NCBI RefSeq assembly: GCF_002210345.1
Contig: NZ_MWQI01000001.1
Span: 682,001 to 746,000 of the forward strand
DNA length: 64,000 nt
Reading direction: 5' to 3'
Source of the DNA: Fibrobacter sp. UWB4
GTDB taxonomy: Bacteria > Fibrobacterota > Fibrobacteria > Fibrobacterales > Fibrobacteraceae
The translations under genes were made by a program, and so were the position numbers. The notes beneath the pieces were generated by a model that was not told where the DNA came from, ran no database searches, and worked only from the letters and a program-made list of their open reading frames with translations. Shown piece by piece: positions 49,956 through 62,147 of this stretch. Numbering within the stretch: position 1 is the first letter of the stretch; each line of letters opens with the position of its first letter.

Positions 49956-51257
49956 GTCCAAGCAGCTGTCCATGACCTGGATAATCTTCTTCTTGTCCAT
50001 GTGCTGGCCGATGAACACCAGGCGGATGATGCGGTCGCCGTATTTTTCGTCCCAGATTTTCTGGAGCTGCGGATTTTCGGCGAGCAGGCGAGCCTGTTCT
50101 TCCTTGCTTTCGGCTGCAAACCACTGACCGAAGTTTTCGGCGGAGGCCTGCTTGCCAGCCTGTTCAAACAAGAAGCTGTTGTCACGATCGTCGCTGAACC
50201 ATACAAGACCCTTGGTGCGGATGATGCTGGTCGGATAATCGTCGAGGAACTCTTCGAACTTTTCGCGGTTCAGCGGACGGTGCGTTTCGTACACGAACGT
50301 GCTGATGCCGTATTCGTCGCCATGCGGATGGTCCTTGTCGTGGTGGTGGCCGCAGTGGCAAATGCCATGTTCGTGGTCGCAATGGCTGTGGTCTTCGTCA
50401 TCGTGGTCGTGATGATGTTCATGTTCGTCGTGATCATCATCGTGGTCATGATGGTGTTCGTGTTCCTCATGATCGTGGTGATGTTCATCGTGATCGTCGT
50501 CATCGTCATCGTGGTTGTCGTGGTCCATGCCGTTGAGGCGGATGGCCCAGGCGCTAGATTCGGCGACCTTGCCAAAGTCGAACTGCTTCGTGTCGAGAAT
50601 TTCCTTCATATCGACCTTGCCGTAGTTCGTTTCGATCATCTTGGCGGTCGGCTGCAAAGCCTTCACGACGGCCTTCACGTGTTCCAGATCCTGCTTGTTC
50701 AGGCAATCGACCTTGTTCAAAAGAATCGTGTTGCAGAATTCAATTTGCTGGATGAGGAGGTTTGCAATATCGTCTTCCTCGAGGTCTTCCTCGAGGAGCT
50801 TCTGGCCACCGGCGAATTCGTCGGCGAGGCGCATCACGTCCACGACGGCGACAATGTTGTCCAAATGGCAGGCGAGACGCTGGCCGTTACGGCCCATCAG
50901 CTGGCTTCCGGCAGCGCAAATGGTCTGGGCTATAGGAATCGGTTCGCAAATACCGCTAGCTTCGATAAGAATGTAGTCGAACTTGCCCATTTCCAAAAGT
51001 TCGGCAATCTGTTCGAGCAAATCCGTCTTGAGCGAGCAGCAGATGCAGCCGTTCGACAGCGGAACAACCTTGCCCGAGTCTTCCTTGGTGATGTTTCCGC
51101 CCTTTTCAATCAAGGTCTGGTCGATGTTCACTTCGCCAATGTCATTGACGATGACGGCGACATGGTAGCCTTGCTGGTTGTTGAGAACGTAGTTGAGGAG
51201 AGTTGTTTTGCCGGCTCCCAGGTAACCGGTCAGGAGCGTTATAGGTACAGATTTCAT
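49950..51257 (-). CDS. CobW/COG0523 GTPase with histidine-rich metal-binding insert
   Basis: A 435-residue G3E GTPase. Walker A TGYLGAGKTTLLNYVL (about residues 10-25), the metal-binding CICCSLKTDL (CxCC, about residue 72), and the NKVDCL guanine-specificity motif are intact. Residues about 242-315 are a His/Asp-rich insert with more than 30 His and an added CHCGHH. The C-terminal CobW_C domain follows (ISTFVYETHRPLNREKFEEF). COG0523 proteins are metallochaperones, often for zinc (ZNG1-like), delivering metal to client enzymes. The client is unknown. Confidence 0.9.
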   Translation of the reverse strand: MKSVPITLLTGYLGAGKTTLLNYVLNNQQGYHVAVIVNDIGEVNIDQTLIEKGGNITKEDSGKVVPLSNGCICCSLKTDLLEQIAELLEMGKFDYILIEASGICEPIPIAQTICAAGSQLMGRNGQRLACHLDNIVAVVDVMRLADEFAGGQKLLEEDLEEDDIANLLIQQIEFCNTILLNKVDCLNKQDLEHVKAVVKALQPTAKMIETNYGKVDMKEILDTKQFDFGKVAESSAWAIRLNGMDHDNHDDDDDDHDEHHHDHEEHEHHHDHDDDHDEHEHHHDHDDEDHSHCDHEHGICHCGHHHDKDHPHGDEYGISTFVYETHRPLNREKFEEFLDDYPTSIIRTKGLVWFSDDRDNSFLFEQAGKQASAENFGQWFAAESKEEQARLLAENPQLQKIWDEKYGDRIIRLVFIGQHMDKKKIIQVMDSCLDD

Positions 51258-51382
51258 GCGTTAAAATTTACTAAAAATTGCAATTTTAGGCAATGTGACC
51301 CGGATTACAGATTGAAAAGCCATTCCAAATTGTACTATTAAACATCTTGCCTTTTTCTTAAATTTTTAATACATTTGTTTTA

Positions 51383-51536
51383 GGGATTGAAGCGAGGGCT
51401 TTTGAGCCGAGTTTTATTCCGAAACGAGCTGCTTTGGTTTAATACCCTTCCTTGAGGGTTGCAGATTGTAGCTTCGCTGTGCTAAATCTTTTAATCAAAA
51501 CAGTTCTGGGCGTCCTTCGGGGCGCCTTTCTTTTAT
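51383..51536 (+). ncRNA. Candidate small RNA
   Basis: A promoter-like TTGCCT-N17-TACATT ends about 8 bases before GGGATTGAAGCG (51383). The next 150 bases have no reading frame but several hairpins (CCCTTCCTTGAGGG; GAGCTGC...GCAG) and end in a UUCG-capped terminator, GGCGTCC-TTCG-GGGCGCC plus TTTC. Looks like a stand-alone structured RNA; I could not match it to 6S, tmRNA or RNase P. It could instead be a long leader for the lipoprotein gene at 51604. Confidence 0.35.
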
Positions 51537-51603
51537 TTTATCTTGTATTTTCCTTTGAGTTTTTTTATTTTCTGCTGGTTCGTAATAATTTTGGGAATAT
51601 GCT

Positions 51604-53736
51604 ATGAAGACGTTCCTTCGCAATATTTCTTGCATTCGTTCTGTTCGACTTGTTTCGGCGCTTTTGCTTTGTGGACTTATGTCCATTTTTTGCCTGATGG
51701 GCTGTAGCGAAGAAAACTCAAGCTTGGGTATCGATGTCTCGGAAAAGCCCGATCTTTCGGAACAGCAATTGGATTCCGTGTCGTTGTCCGATTACGACCA
51801 TTTGAAGGGTTATGTTGAGTATGTCGGTCGCGTTTCTGCAGTTACATTGTATGAACTTGATTCGGGACTTGTCTTTACGGGCCGAGAATTTACGGAAGCG
51901 GTGGATACGAGTAATGGATTTTTTGATTTTAAAAATTTGAAATTGCAGTCGCCCTATGCTTTGTTAAAATACGAAGCCGTTAGCTATTATCCTCCGCTGT
52001 GGGGCTTTGTCGATTTGAGCAAGAATGATTCCATTCACTTGAATACGATGATGAACCTTGAATATCGACGCGTGATGAAGCTAGTTAAAGATGGCTTGCC
52101 GACGGACTCTGCGGAAAAGCAGGCCCAGCACGAAATCATGAAGGATTTGTTTCAAAAAGTATATGACATAAAACCTTCAAACCAGATTTCAAATGACGAA
52201 GCGGATTCTGTTGCTAGTGCCATTCATCGTATTTATTCAAAATATCTTTTCCGTGATAAAATCGCTTATAAGTACGAATCGGACGGAACATGGGAAGTTG
52301 ATTCCGTGAAAATGTTTTTTGTGGATCAAGTTTATTTTAAATTGGCTGGACATAATAAGGAAAATTTTGATTTGTTGTTGGCTCGTTTGAGTTCGGACAT
52401 TTTTGGAAATATTGAAGGCATAGGCGAGTGTTCCGCAAAAAATGATGGCGAAGCAAAGCGAGTTGTCAATGAACTGAGTGATAATTATAGAATGCCATTT
52501 GTTTGTAAAAAAGATTCTGGGTGGACTTATCCGGGAGCTTTTTTCCAGGATACTTATGAGTGGGAAAAAGGCTATGATGGCGAAATGCGGAAGGGCGATT
52601 TCCATAACCCGTTCTGGTACGCTTACGATTCGCTTCAGGGAAAATGGATTGCTTCTCTAGATGACCCGATTGATGTGGCGTGTGTGTCGTCGAAGTTGGG
52701 TGCTGTTCGCAAGAGAGAGGCTACATATGCATTTGCACCCAAGTACCAAAAGTGCATTTTAAATGATGGTGAATATTACTGGACTTCCGCGGATTCAGAA
52801 GAAGAATACATCGAGTATGGAACCAAGGGCTTGGAATGTGATTCTTTAGGACGCGTCCAGAAGCTCTCCGTAGATCCGAACTTTTATGTTGTTTGCGAAG
52901 AAGGCAAGTTCCGCAAGGCGACCGATGCTGATATAAGGCTTGACTTGATTGAAAGAGAAAAGGCTGCAAATCCGTGTGGCGACGAAGATGATGACTTGCG
53001 TCAGGGAAAAGTGGATACGACGATTTATTATTCTTGCTATCATGGAGCATTGAAGATGGCGGGTGAACTGGACAAGTTCCTTGGAAAAGCCTGCAATCAT
53101 GGCTCGGAAGGATATTACAAGTACCAGAATTCCTTGTTCTATTGCAATGCCGCTCAATGGAAGTATTCCTCGGATTCTCTAGTGACCGAAACCGTGACCG
53201 ATGAACGGGATGATTCTAAGTACAAGACTGTCGGCATTGGGACGCAAATCTGGATGGCTGAAAATTTGAAGTTGAAGACGGATTCCAGCTGGTGCTATCA
53301 GGATCATGATGCAAATTGTGATAAATACGGCCGCCTTTACCAGTGGAATGGCAATGTTGGCGCCAAGGGCGAGAATGTTTGCCCTGAAGGCTTCCATGTT
53401 CCCTCAAGCAAGGATTGGGAAACTCTGAAATCTTTTGTCAACGGTGTCTTTGACTGGGATCATTATACACGTATTTTAGGCGCTAAGAAGGGTTGGGAAA
53501 AGAGGACCGAATGGTATATCGGAAATGATGACTTTGTCGGTTTCTCGGCGATTGCATCTGGTGTCCGCGATAGCAGTGGCCAGTATGCGGATGAGTTCGA
53601 TGTGGCTTATTTCTGCACAACGGATCATACGGACTCTACCTATACCGTTTATAAAATGCAGAAATATTTGCCCAATCTCGAAGGGGTTGAATCTCCCCAA
53701 AACAGCGCCTGCACAATCCGCTGCATCAAAGACTAA
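51604..53736 (+). CDS. Large lipoprotein with C-terminal Fibrobacter paralogous domain
   Basis: A 710-residue lipoprotein: signal ending CLMGC (about residue 35), a long N-terminal region of about 480 residues without recognised domains, and a C-terminal copy of the Fibrobacter major paralogous domain (VGIGTQIWMAENLKLK, GRLYQWN, NVCPEGFHVPSSKDWE, closing SACTIRCIKD). The N-terminal part begins with a possible carboxypeptidase-regulatory-like fold (LKGYVEYVGRVSAVTLYELD). Surface role likely; molecular function unknown. Confidence 0.82.
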   Translation: MKTFLRNISCIRSVRLVSALLLCGLMSIFCLMGCSEENSSLGIDVSEKPDLSEQQLDSVSLSDYDHLKGYVEYVGRVSAVTLYELDSGLVFTGREFTEAVDTSNGFFDFKNLKLQSPYALLKYEAVSYYPPLWGFVDLSKNDSIHLNTMMNLEYRRVMKLVKDGLPTDSAEKQAQHEIMKDLFQKVYDIKPSNQISNDEADSVASAIHRIYSKYLFRDKIAYKYESDGTWEVDSVKMFFVDQVYFKLAGHNKENFDLLLARLSSDIFGNIEGIGECSAKNDGEAKRVVNELSDNYRMPFVCKKDSGWTYPGAFFQDTYEWEKGYDGEMRKGDFHNPFWYAYDSLQGKWIASLDDPIDVACVSSKLGAVRKREATYAFAPKYQKCILNDGEYYWTSADSEEEYIEYGTKGLECDSLGRVQKLSVDPNFYVVCEEGKFRKATDADIRLDLIEREKAANPCGDEDDDLRQGKVDTTIYYSCYHGALKMAGELDKFLGKACNHGSEGYYKYQNSLFYCNAAQWKYSSDSLVTETVTDERDDSKYKTVGIGTQIWMAENLKLKTDSSWCYQDHDANCDKYGRLYQWNGNVGAKGENVCPEGFHVPSSKDWETLKSFVNGVFDWDHYTRILGAKKGWEKRTEWYIGNDDFVGFSAIASGVRDSSGQYADEFDVAYFCTTDHTDSTYTVYKMQKYLPNLEGVESPQNSACTIRCIKD

Positions 53737-53747
53737 ACTCCCGCCCT

Positions 53748-53836
53748 TGTCATCCCTGCTTGTCATTCCCGCCACCGAGCGGGATTCTCCTTGTGTACTT
53801 GTCATCCCGGCCTTGTGCCGGGATCACCTTCTTGTA
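53748..53836. repeat. Palindromic repeats between the lipoprotein and ligA
   Basis: GTCATTCCCGCCACCGAGCG then GGATTCTCC, followed by GTCATCCCGGCCTTGTGCCG then GGATCACC, in direct orientation. Either could serve as terminator for the convergent genes. Confidence 0.6.
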
Positions 53837-53847
53837 TTACAAAAAAT

Positions 53848-56094
<2,247 letters not shown>

Positions 56095-56291
56095 TCAATA
56101 AAAAACAGAAAATAATCACTTTTTCTCCTATGACACTTGTATCATTCTTTTTCTCTTGTTATATTTTTCTCACTTTTTAGATGTAGTCGTTAATCCAATG
56201 AGACCGAAAAAACATTCAAAATTCAGTTGTTGCCTCAAAAAAATCGACGCCTCATTTTGAAAAAACTTCTTTATACCGTGAAAGAATCTTT

Positions 56292-57470
56292 ATGAACGTA
56301 TTAGATAAAAATTCAAAGATTTATGTCGCTGGCCACCATGGGTTGGTCGGTTCTGCCATCTGGAACAATCTCAAGTCCCGCGGATACAACAACCTTGTCG
56401 GTCGCACCCACAAGGAACTTGACCTTACCGACCAGTATGCCGTCAAGAAGTTCTTTGACGAAGAACGTCCCGACGCAGTGGTGCTTGCCGCAGCCTTTGT
56501 CGGAGGCATCATGGCCAACTCGCTTTACCGCGCGGACTTCATGATGATGAACATGAAGATCCAGTGCAACGTGTTCAGCGAAGCCTACGCCCACAACGTG
56601 AAGAAGTTTTTGTTCCTCGGCTCTACTTGCATCTACCCGAAGAACGCCCCGCAGCCCATGAAGGAAGACGCCCTCCTCACGAGCGAACTCGAATACACCA
56701 ACGAGGAATACGCCATTGCAAAGATTGCGGGCCTCAAGATGTGTGAAAGCTACAACCTGCAATACGGCACTAACTACCTCGCCGTGATGCCCACGAACCT
56801 TTACGGCCCGAACGACAACTTCCATCTGGAAAACAGCCACGTGATGCCCGCCATGATGCGCAAAATCTACCTGGCGAAGCTCATCCACGACAATGACTGG
56901 AATAGCATCAAGGTCGATATGGACAAGCGCCCGGTCGAAGGCATCAACGGCAACGCTTCTCAGAATGAAATTCTGAAGGTCCTTGCCAAGTACGGCATCG
57001 AGAACAACAAGGTGACCCTCTGGGGCACCGGCAAGCCGCTCCGCGAATTCCTCTGGAGCGAAGACATGGCCGACGCATCCGTTCATGTGCTCTTGAACGT
57101 GAACTTCAGCGATATCATCGGCATCGAAAAGTATTCCAGCGTACATTACGGCGCAAGCGTCGATGGCGCAGTAGACCGTAACCACAGTGCAGGCCGTGGC
57201 GGCGCCATCCCGAAACTCGGCGAAATCCGCAACTGCCACATCAACGTGGGTACGGGCAAGGAACTCACCATCCGTGAACTCAGCGAACTCGTCGTGAAGG
57301 CGGTCGGTTTCGAAGGCGAAGTCGTGTTTGACGCCAGCAAGCCCGATGGCACCCCGCGCAAGCTCATCGACGTGAGCAAGCTCCACAGCCTCGGCTGGAC
57401 GCACAAGGTCGAAATCGACGAAGGGGTGCAGAAACTCTTCAACTGGTACAAGGAATCCCTCAATGGATAA
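56292..57470 (+). CDS. fcl: GDP-L-fucose synthase
   Basis: A 392-residue short-chain dehydrogenase that completes GDP-L-fucose synthesis from the product of Gmd. NADP loop GHHGLVGSA (about residue 15) and catalytic YAIAK in [16 protein letters not shown]. It is about 70 residues longer than E. coli Fcl, with inserts near residues 200-235 and 275-315, as in Bacteroidetes-type enzymes. It overlaps gmd by 8 bases. Codon use is GC-rich, unlike the polysaccharide genes that follow. Confidence 0.93.
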   Translation: MNVLDKNSKIYVAGHHGLVGSAIWNNLKSRGYNNLVGRTHKELDLTDQYAVKKFFDEERPDAVVLAAAFVGGIMANSLYRADFMMMNMKIQCNVFSEAYAHNVKKFLFLGSTCIYPKNAPQPMKEDALLTSELEYTNEEYAIAKIAGLKMCESYNLQYGTNYLAVMPTNLYGPNDNFHLENSHVMPAMMRKIYLAKLIHDNDWNSIKVDMDKRPVEGINGNASQNEILKVLAKYGIENNKVTLWGTGKPLREFLWSEDMADASVHVLLNVNFSDIIGIEKYSSVHYGASVDGAVDRNHSAGRGGAIPKLGEIRNCHINVGTGKELTIRELSELVVKAVGFEGEVVFDASKPDGTPRKLIDVSKLHSLGWTHKVEIDEGVQKLFNWYKESLNG

Positions 57471-58560
57471 GCGTAACGTAGCACTCATCACAGGCGTCAC
57501 CGGTCAGGACGGCTCCTACCTTTCTGAATTTCTCCTCGCCAAGGGCTATGAAGTCCACGGCATCATTCGCCGCTCTTCGGTGGACTACCGTGAACGCATC
57601 GCCCACCTCGAAGGCAGGCCGAATTTCCACCTGCACTACGCCGACATGGGCGACTCCATGAGCCTCGTGAAGGTTGTGGGCAAGGTCCAGCCGACTGAAA
57701 TCTATAACCTCGCGGCCCAGAGCCATGTGCAGGTCTCGTTCGACTCCCCGGAATTCACTGCCGACGTTGATGCTACAGGCGTCCTCCGAGTGCTTGAAGC
57801 TGTGCGTACCAACCACCTCGAAAAGACCTGCCGTATTTATCAGGCTTCGACAAGCGAACTCTACGGCAAGGTCGAAGAAGTCCCGCAGAACGAGAATACC
57901 CCGTTCCACCCGTACAGCCCGTACGCAGTCGCTAAGCTTTACGGCTTCTGGATCATCAAGGAATACCGCGAAGCCTATAATATGTTCTGCTGCTCCGGCA
58001 TTCTTTTTAACCACGAATCCGAACGTCGTGGCGAAACCTTCGTGACCCGCAAGATTACGCTCGCCGCAGCCCGCATTGCCCAGGGAAAGCAGGACTGCCT
58101 GTACCTCGGCAACCTCGACAGCCTTCGCGACTGGGGCTACGCCAAGGACTACGTGGAATGCATGTGGCTCATTTTGCAGCACGACAAGCCCGAAGACTTC
58201 GTTATCGCGACCGGCGTTCAGCACACCGTCCGTGAATTTGCGACGCTCGCGTTCCACCATGCAGGCATTGAACTCCGCTGGGAAGGCGAAGGCGTGAACG
58301 AAAAGGGAATCAATATTGCTACCGGCAAGACCGTCGTTGCTGTGTCCGAAGATTTCTACCGCCCGACCGACGTGGTGAACCTCTGGGGCGACCCGACCAA
58401 GGCGAGGGCCGAACTCGGCTGGAACCCGCAAAAGACGACGTTCGAAGAACTCGTGAAGCTCATGGTCGAAAGCGACATGCGCAAGGTTGCCGCCGACGAT
58501 GCCGCAAGCCGCGTCCGCACGAACCTGGCCGAATACCTCGAAAAGGGCCTGGTGAAGTAA
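57463..58560 (+). CDS. gmd: GDP-mannose 4,6-dehydratase
   Basis: A 365-residue enzyme converting GDP-mannose to GDP-4-keto-6-deoxymannose. N-terminal loop [17 protein letters not shown], catalytic region [13 protein letters not shown], and the family blocks [26 protein letters not shown] and TRKIT. With Fcl it makes GDP-fucose for surface glycans encoded downstream. The order fcl-gmd is the reverse of the common one. Confidence 0.95.
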   Translation: MDKRNVALITGVTGQDGSYLSEFLLAKGYEVHGIIRRSSVDYRERIAHLEGRPNFHLHYADMGDSMSLVKVVGKVQPTEIYNLAAQSHVQVSFDSPEFTADVDATGVLRVLEAVRTNHLEKTCRIYQASTSELYGKVEEVPQNENTPFHPYSPYAVAKLYGFWIIKEYREAYNMFCCSGILFNHESERRGETFVTRKITLAAARIAQGKQDCLYLGNLDSLRDWGYAKDYVECMWLILQHDKPEDFVIATGVQHTVREFATLAFHHAGIELRWEGEGVNEKGINIATGKTVVAVSEDFYRPTDVVNLWGDPTKARAELGWNPQKTTFEELVKLMVESDMRKVAADDAASRVRTNLAEYLEKGLVK

Positions 58561-58615
58561 GAGGGAATGGTGGTTGCTGTTGAACAGTTCATTCGTGTCA
58601 AGGCAACCGCCTTAT

Positions 58616-58650
58616 TTGTCATTCCCGACTTGTTCGGGAATCTCCTTTTT
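58616..58650. repeat. GTCATTCCCGACTTGTTCGG palindrome
   Basis: GTCATTCCCGA and TCGGGAATCTCC pair, followed by TTTTTT, so it can terminate fcl-gmd transcription. Confidence 0.6.
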
Positions 58651-58731
58651 TGGATACCCAACCGTTTGCCAAATGGTGAATATTGCAAACCGTTGGTGAC
58701 AGAGTATTGGGCGGTGGGATAAAAAATTTGT

Positions 58732-59435
58732 ATGAAAAAAGTTCTTTCTAAAATTTGGGCTAATTTACCGTGGCTTTTTTATTTGCCTTGGACGATTGTC
58801 TTTAACTTTAAGCATCTACCTTTTAAACAGGCTTGTAAATTTCCTATTTGGCTCTATAATCCTCATTTTGGAAAATTTTCAGGAAAGGTAGTCATTTCCG
58901 GAAATGTTAAGTTTGGAATGATAAGACTTGGCGAAAAAAGAGTTTTTGTTTACCCTGGACGCGGCATTTCGATTGAAAATAGGGGTGTGATAGAGTTTTG
59001 TGGTAGATGCATAATTGAAAGTGATTCATATATATCTGTATCAAGTACAGGTTATTTAAAAATTGGTGATAACTTTGTTTCTCATGCTGCGTGTACCTTA
59101 ATTAGTCATTATAAAATGATTTTGGAGGACGATGTGTTGGTTGGTTGGGAATCTAAAATTATGGATACGGATTTTCATCGAATAAGTGTTGAAAACGGAG
59201 AACGACCTAAAGGTTATGGTGAGGTTAGGATTGGAAAGGGATGTTGGCTTGGTTTTGGAGTTATTGTAATGGCGGGGGTATTAATCCCTCCATTTTGTGT
59301 TGTTTCTGCAAAAAGCGTTGTAAAAAAAGCTTGCAAACATGTTCACCAAAAACGCTCTTGGCTGGATTTCCTGCAAAGCCTGTTAAACAGGGTGTATGGT
59401 TAAATCGTAACGATATGGATATATTATTTGAATAA
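58732..59435 (+). CDS. Hexapeptide-repeat acyltransferase, frameshifted at a poly-A tract
   Basis: Likely an O-acetyltransferase for surface polysaccharide, with left-handed beta-helix repeats (IIESDSYISVSSTGYLKIGD, VRIGKGCWLGFGVIVMAGV). The uninterrupted frame ends at 59403 with an atypical tail (KACKHVHQKRSWLDFLQ). The frame one base back, from the A7 run at 59322-59328, continues SLQTCSPKTLLAGFPAKPVK to a stop at 59435, which is the expected family ending (LLAGFPAKP). One extra A, or a -1 slip at the in-frame heptamer A-AAA-AAA, would restore it. Codon 197 sits on the tract. Confidence 0.75.
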
Positions 59436-59439
59436 AATT

Positions 59440-60972
59440 ATGCCTGAAAAAATCGGAAATAACAAGCGCGTTTTGAAAAATACAGTTTTTCTGTATGTCC
59501 GTATGTTGATTACGGTGTTTGTTTCGCTTTATACGTCGCGTGTTGTTTTACAGTATTTGGGTGTTGTTGATTTTGGCATTTTGAATGTTGTTGGTGGAGT
59601 TGTTTCGATGTTTAGCTTTATTACATCGACAATGACAAATGCATCGACAAGATTTTTTTCTTATGCGCTTGGGAAAGGGGATAAAGAAGACCTCGCTGCA
59701 ACATTTAAAACAACGATGTCTATTTATGTATTGCTCATTGTGATAATACTCGTAATTGCAGAGACTATAGGACTCTGGTTTGTTTGGAATAAGTTGAATA
59801 TTCCTCCAGAACGACATTCGGCTGCAATGCTTGTATATCAAATTTCGCTAATGATTTTTTGCTGTGGAATGCTAAGAATCCCGTATAATTCATCAATCAT
59901 TGCACATGAACGAATGAGCTTTTATGCATATACTAGTATCATTGAGGTCTCTTTGAAATTGGCGATTGTATTCATGCTTATGGTCGCCCCGTTCGATAAG
60001 TTGGTCTTCTACAACTTTATGTTCTTTTTGGTGTCTTTAGGAATAACATTCTGGTATGTGTTCTTCTGTAGAAAGTTTGAGGAATGCAAGTTTGGTTTTA
60101 ATCGGGACAAGGAAAAGTTCAAGTCGATCTTTAGCTTTGCCGGGTGGAATTTTACATCCAATATGGGTGATGTCGCTATAGACCAGGGAATTAATGTCCT
60201 AATCAATATTTTCTTTGGTCCTGCGATAAATGCTGCGAGAGGAATTGCGTTCCAAATTAAGGGACAGGTGGCTTCTTTTTGTACGAATTTCCAGATTGCT
60301 GCAGGACCGCAGATTACGAAGTATTATGCTGCTGGCGATTTGGATAATATGAATAGACTGGTTCTTCAGTCTTCTAAGATTTCATTTTATTTGATGTTCC
60401 TAGTTTCTGTTCCTACTTTTGTTGGAATGGAAATGGTTTTACAATTATGGTTAAAAGAAGTGCCTGATTACGCTCTGATTTTGACTCGATTGGTGTTGGT
60501 GAACATTGTTGTAAACTCTCTCGGTGGAACGATGAATATTGCTATCCAGGCTTCCGGAAAAATAAAAAAATATGTTTTGGCATTAACTGCAGGAAAATTC
60601 TTTACATTTGCTGTGGCTCTTGTTGCATTTAAATTTTTTGAAGGATCTCCTGAATATTCTGTTTATTGTACCATTCTGTATGCTTGCATAAGTATTTTTA
60701 TACAATGTGTCAACTATAGATTGGTTTCAAATAATTCAATTTTGCTCTACTTAAGAGAAGTTTTAGGGAAGGCTATAGTTGTTGCATTTTTGTCAATTGC
60801 TCTTGTTTATGTGTTGTATGCCAGAATTTATGATGCCGCGAATTATTTGTCGATATTATTGTTGATTGTATATTCGTTTGTTGTATCAACGATTGTTTGT
60901 TGTTGCTTTGGATTTAACAAAGACGAACGGCAGAAAGTTTTAACAATCATTCTTGGGAAATTAAAAAAATGA
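59440..60972 (+). CDS. Polysaccharide flippase (Wzx/MATE-like)
   Basis: A 510-residue membrane protein with about 12-14 hydrophobic segments, beginning MPEKIGNNKRVLKNTVFLYV and containing the usual first-helix pattern (LYTSRVVLQYLGVVDFGILN) of polysaccharide transport proteins. It would flip a lipid-linked oligosaccharide across the inner membrane. The ATG at 59440 is preferred to a TTG at 59428. AT-rich (rare codons) compared with fcl-gmd. Overlaps the next gene by four bases. Confidence 0.88.
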   Translation: MPEKIGNNKRVLKNTVFLYVRMLITVFVSLYTSRVVLQYLGVVDFGILNVVGGVVSMFSFITSTMTNASTRFFSYALGKGDKEDLAATFKTTMSIYVLLIVIILVIAETIGLWFVWNKLNIPPERHSAAMLVYQISLMIFCCGMLRIPYNSSIIAHERMSFYAYTSIIEVSLKLAIVFMLMVAPFDKLVFYNFMFFLVSLGITFWYVFFCRKFEECKFGFNRDKEKFKSIFSFAGWNFTSNMGDVAIDQGINVLINIFFGPAINAARGIAFQIKGQVASFCTNFQIAAGPQITKYYAAGDLDNMNRLVLQSSKISFYLMFLVSVPTFVGMEMVLQLWLKEVPDYALILTRLVLVNIVVNSLGGTMNIAIQASGKIKKYVLALTAGKFFTFAVALVAFKFFEGSPEYSVYCTILYACISIFIQCVNYRLVSNNSILLYLREVLGKAIVVAFLSIALVYVLYARIYDAANYLSILLLIVYSFVVSTIVCCCFGFNKDERQKVLTIILGKLKK

Positions 60973-62147
60973 TTAACAATGCTAAGAAAGATTGTTGCGG
61001 TTGTGGCGCATGCAAAGAGGTGTGTGCTAAAAATGCCATATCCTTAGTTGCTGATAACGAAGGCTTTTGGTATCCTAAAGTAGATTCTAGTTTATGTGTG
61101 AACTGTGGCTTGTGTGAAAAAGTTTGTCCTTCGTTAACGCCTCAAGAGAGTAAACTAGATAAAGCTAGTATATTTGGATGTAAAAATTTAAATGAAGATG
61201 AACAGATAAATAGTGCTTCGGGAGGAATTTTTCCTGTTATAGCAAAAAATGTCCTAGAAAGAAAAGGGGTAGTTTTTGGTGCCGCTTTTTCGAAAGACTG
61301 GATGGTCGAGCATAAGTATATTCAGTTGGAATCTGAATTAGATTTGTTGTGCAGGTCAAAATATGTTCAAAGTAATGCTTCTGTTTCATTTCCTATAGTA
61401 AAAGACTTTTTGCAGAAAGGAACCTTGGTTCTTTTTACTGGTACTCCATGCCAGTGTCTGGGCTTAAAAAATTATCTACGCAAGGATTATTCGAATCTTA
61501 TTCTTGTGGATATTATTTGTCATGGGGTTCCAAGTCCTATGGTTTGGAATCGTTATCTTAATGAAATGTCTACAAAATATGGTAGTTGTGTTGACGATAT
61601 AGAAGAAATTCGTTTTAAAATGAAGGATGGACATAGATTCCATTGGAAACATCCTGGTTTTTTAATAAAGTGGTCAAATGGTAAAGAGCTTAGAGTTTTT
61701 TCAAACGAAACAAGCTATGAGAATGGGTTTTTATCGAATTTGTTTACTCGACCATCTTGTGCGAACTGTAAAATGAAGTCCTTAGCAACAGTTTCGGATT
61801 TGACAATTGGAGATTTTTGGGGTGCTGAAATTGTTGCTCCGAAATTTATGGATAAAAATGGATTGTCTGTTGTCTTTGCTAATTCGGCGAGAGGACGTGA
61901 TTTGTTTGACGAATTAAAAACAAAACTGTCTATTTTGCCATTGCAAAAGGAGTGCGCAGTTCGTCATAACGCTAGAATCGTAAATCCCATAAAGATGCAT
62001 AGAAATAGAAACCGTTTTTTTGAAATGATTTTGCATCATTCTATTGATGAAAGTGTTAATGAATGCTTGAAAATGTCTTTTATGGAAATGGTAAGAAAAA
62101 AAATTAGTACGTTTAAACATATGTTGAAAATGGCTATTTTGAAATAA
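60969..62147 (+). CDS. Coenzyme F420 hydrogenase/dehydrogenase beta-subunit family protein
   Basis: A 392-residue iron-sulfur protein with two N-terminal cluster motifs (CCGCGACKEVCAKNA, CVNCGLCEKVCPSL) and the FrhB-like C-terminal domain (SGGIFPVIAKNVLERKG, GTPCQCLGLKNYL, DIICHGVPSPMVW, TIGDFWG). In polysaccharide loci such proteins commonly sit beside pyruvyltransferases, as here; F420 is not expected. The reaction is unknown, probably a redox step on a sugar or flavin. Confidence 0.88.
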   Translation: MINNAKKDCCGCGACKEVCAKNAISLVADNEGFWYPKVDSSLCVNCGLCEKVCPSLTPQESKLDKASIFGCKNLNEDEQINSASGGIFPVIAKNVLERKGVVFGAAFSKDWMVEHKYIQLESELDLLCRSKYVQSNASVSFPIVKDFLQKGTLVLFTGTPCQCLGLKNYLRKDYSNLILVDIICHGVPSPMVWNRYLNEMSTKYGSCVDDIEEIRFKMKDGHRFHWKHPGFLIKWSNGKELRVFSNETSYENGFLSNLFTRPSCANCKMKSLATVSDLTIGDFWGAEIVAPKFMDKNGLSVVFANSARGRDLFDELKTKLSILPLQKECAVRHNARIVNPIKMHRNRNRFFEMILHHSIDESVNECLKMSFMEMVRKKISTFKHMLKMAILK

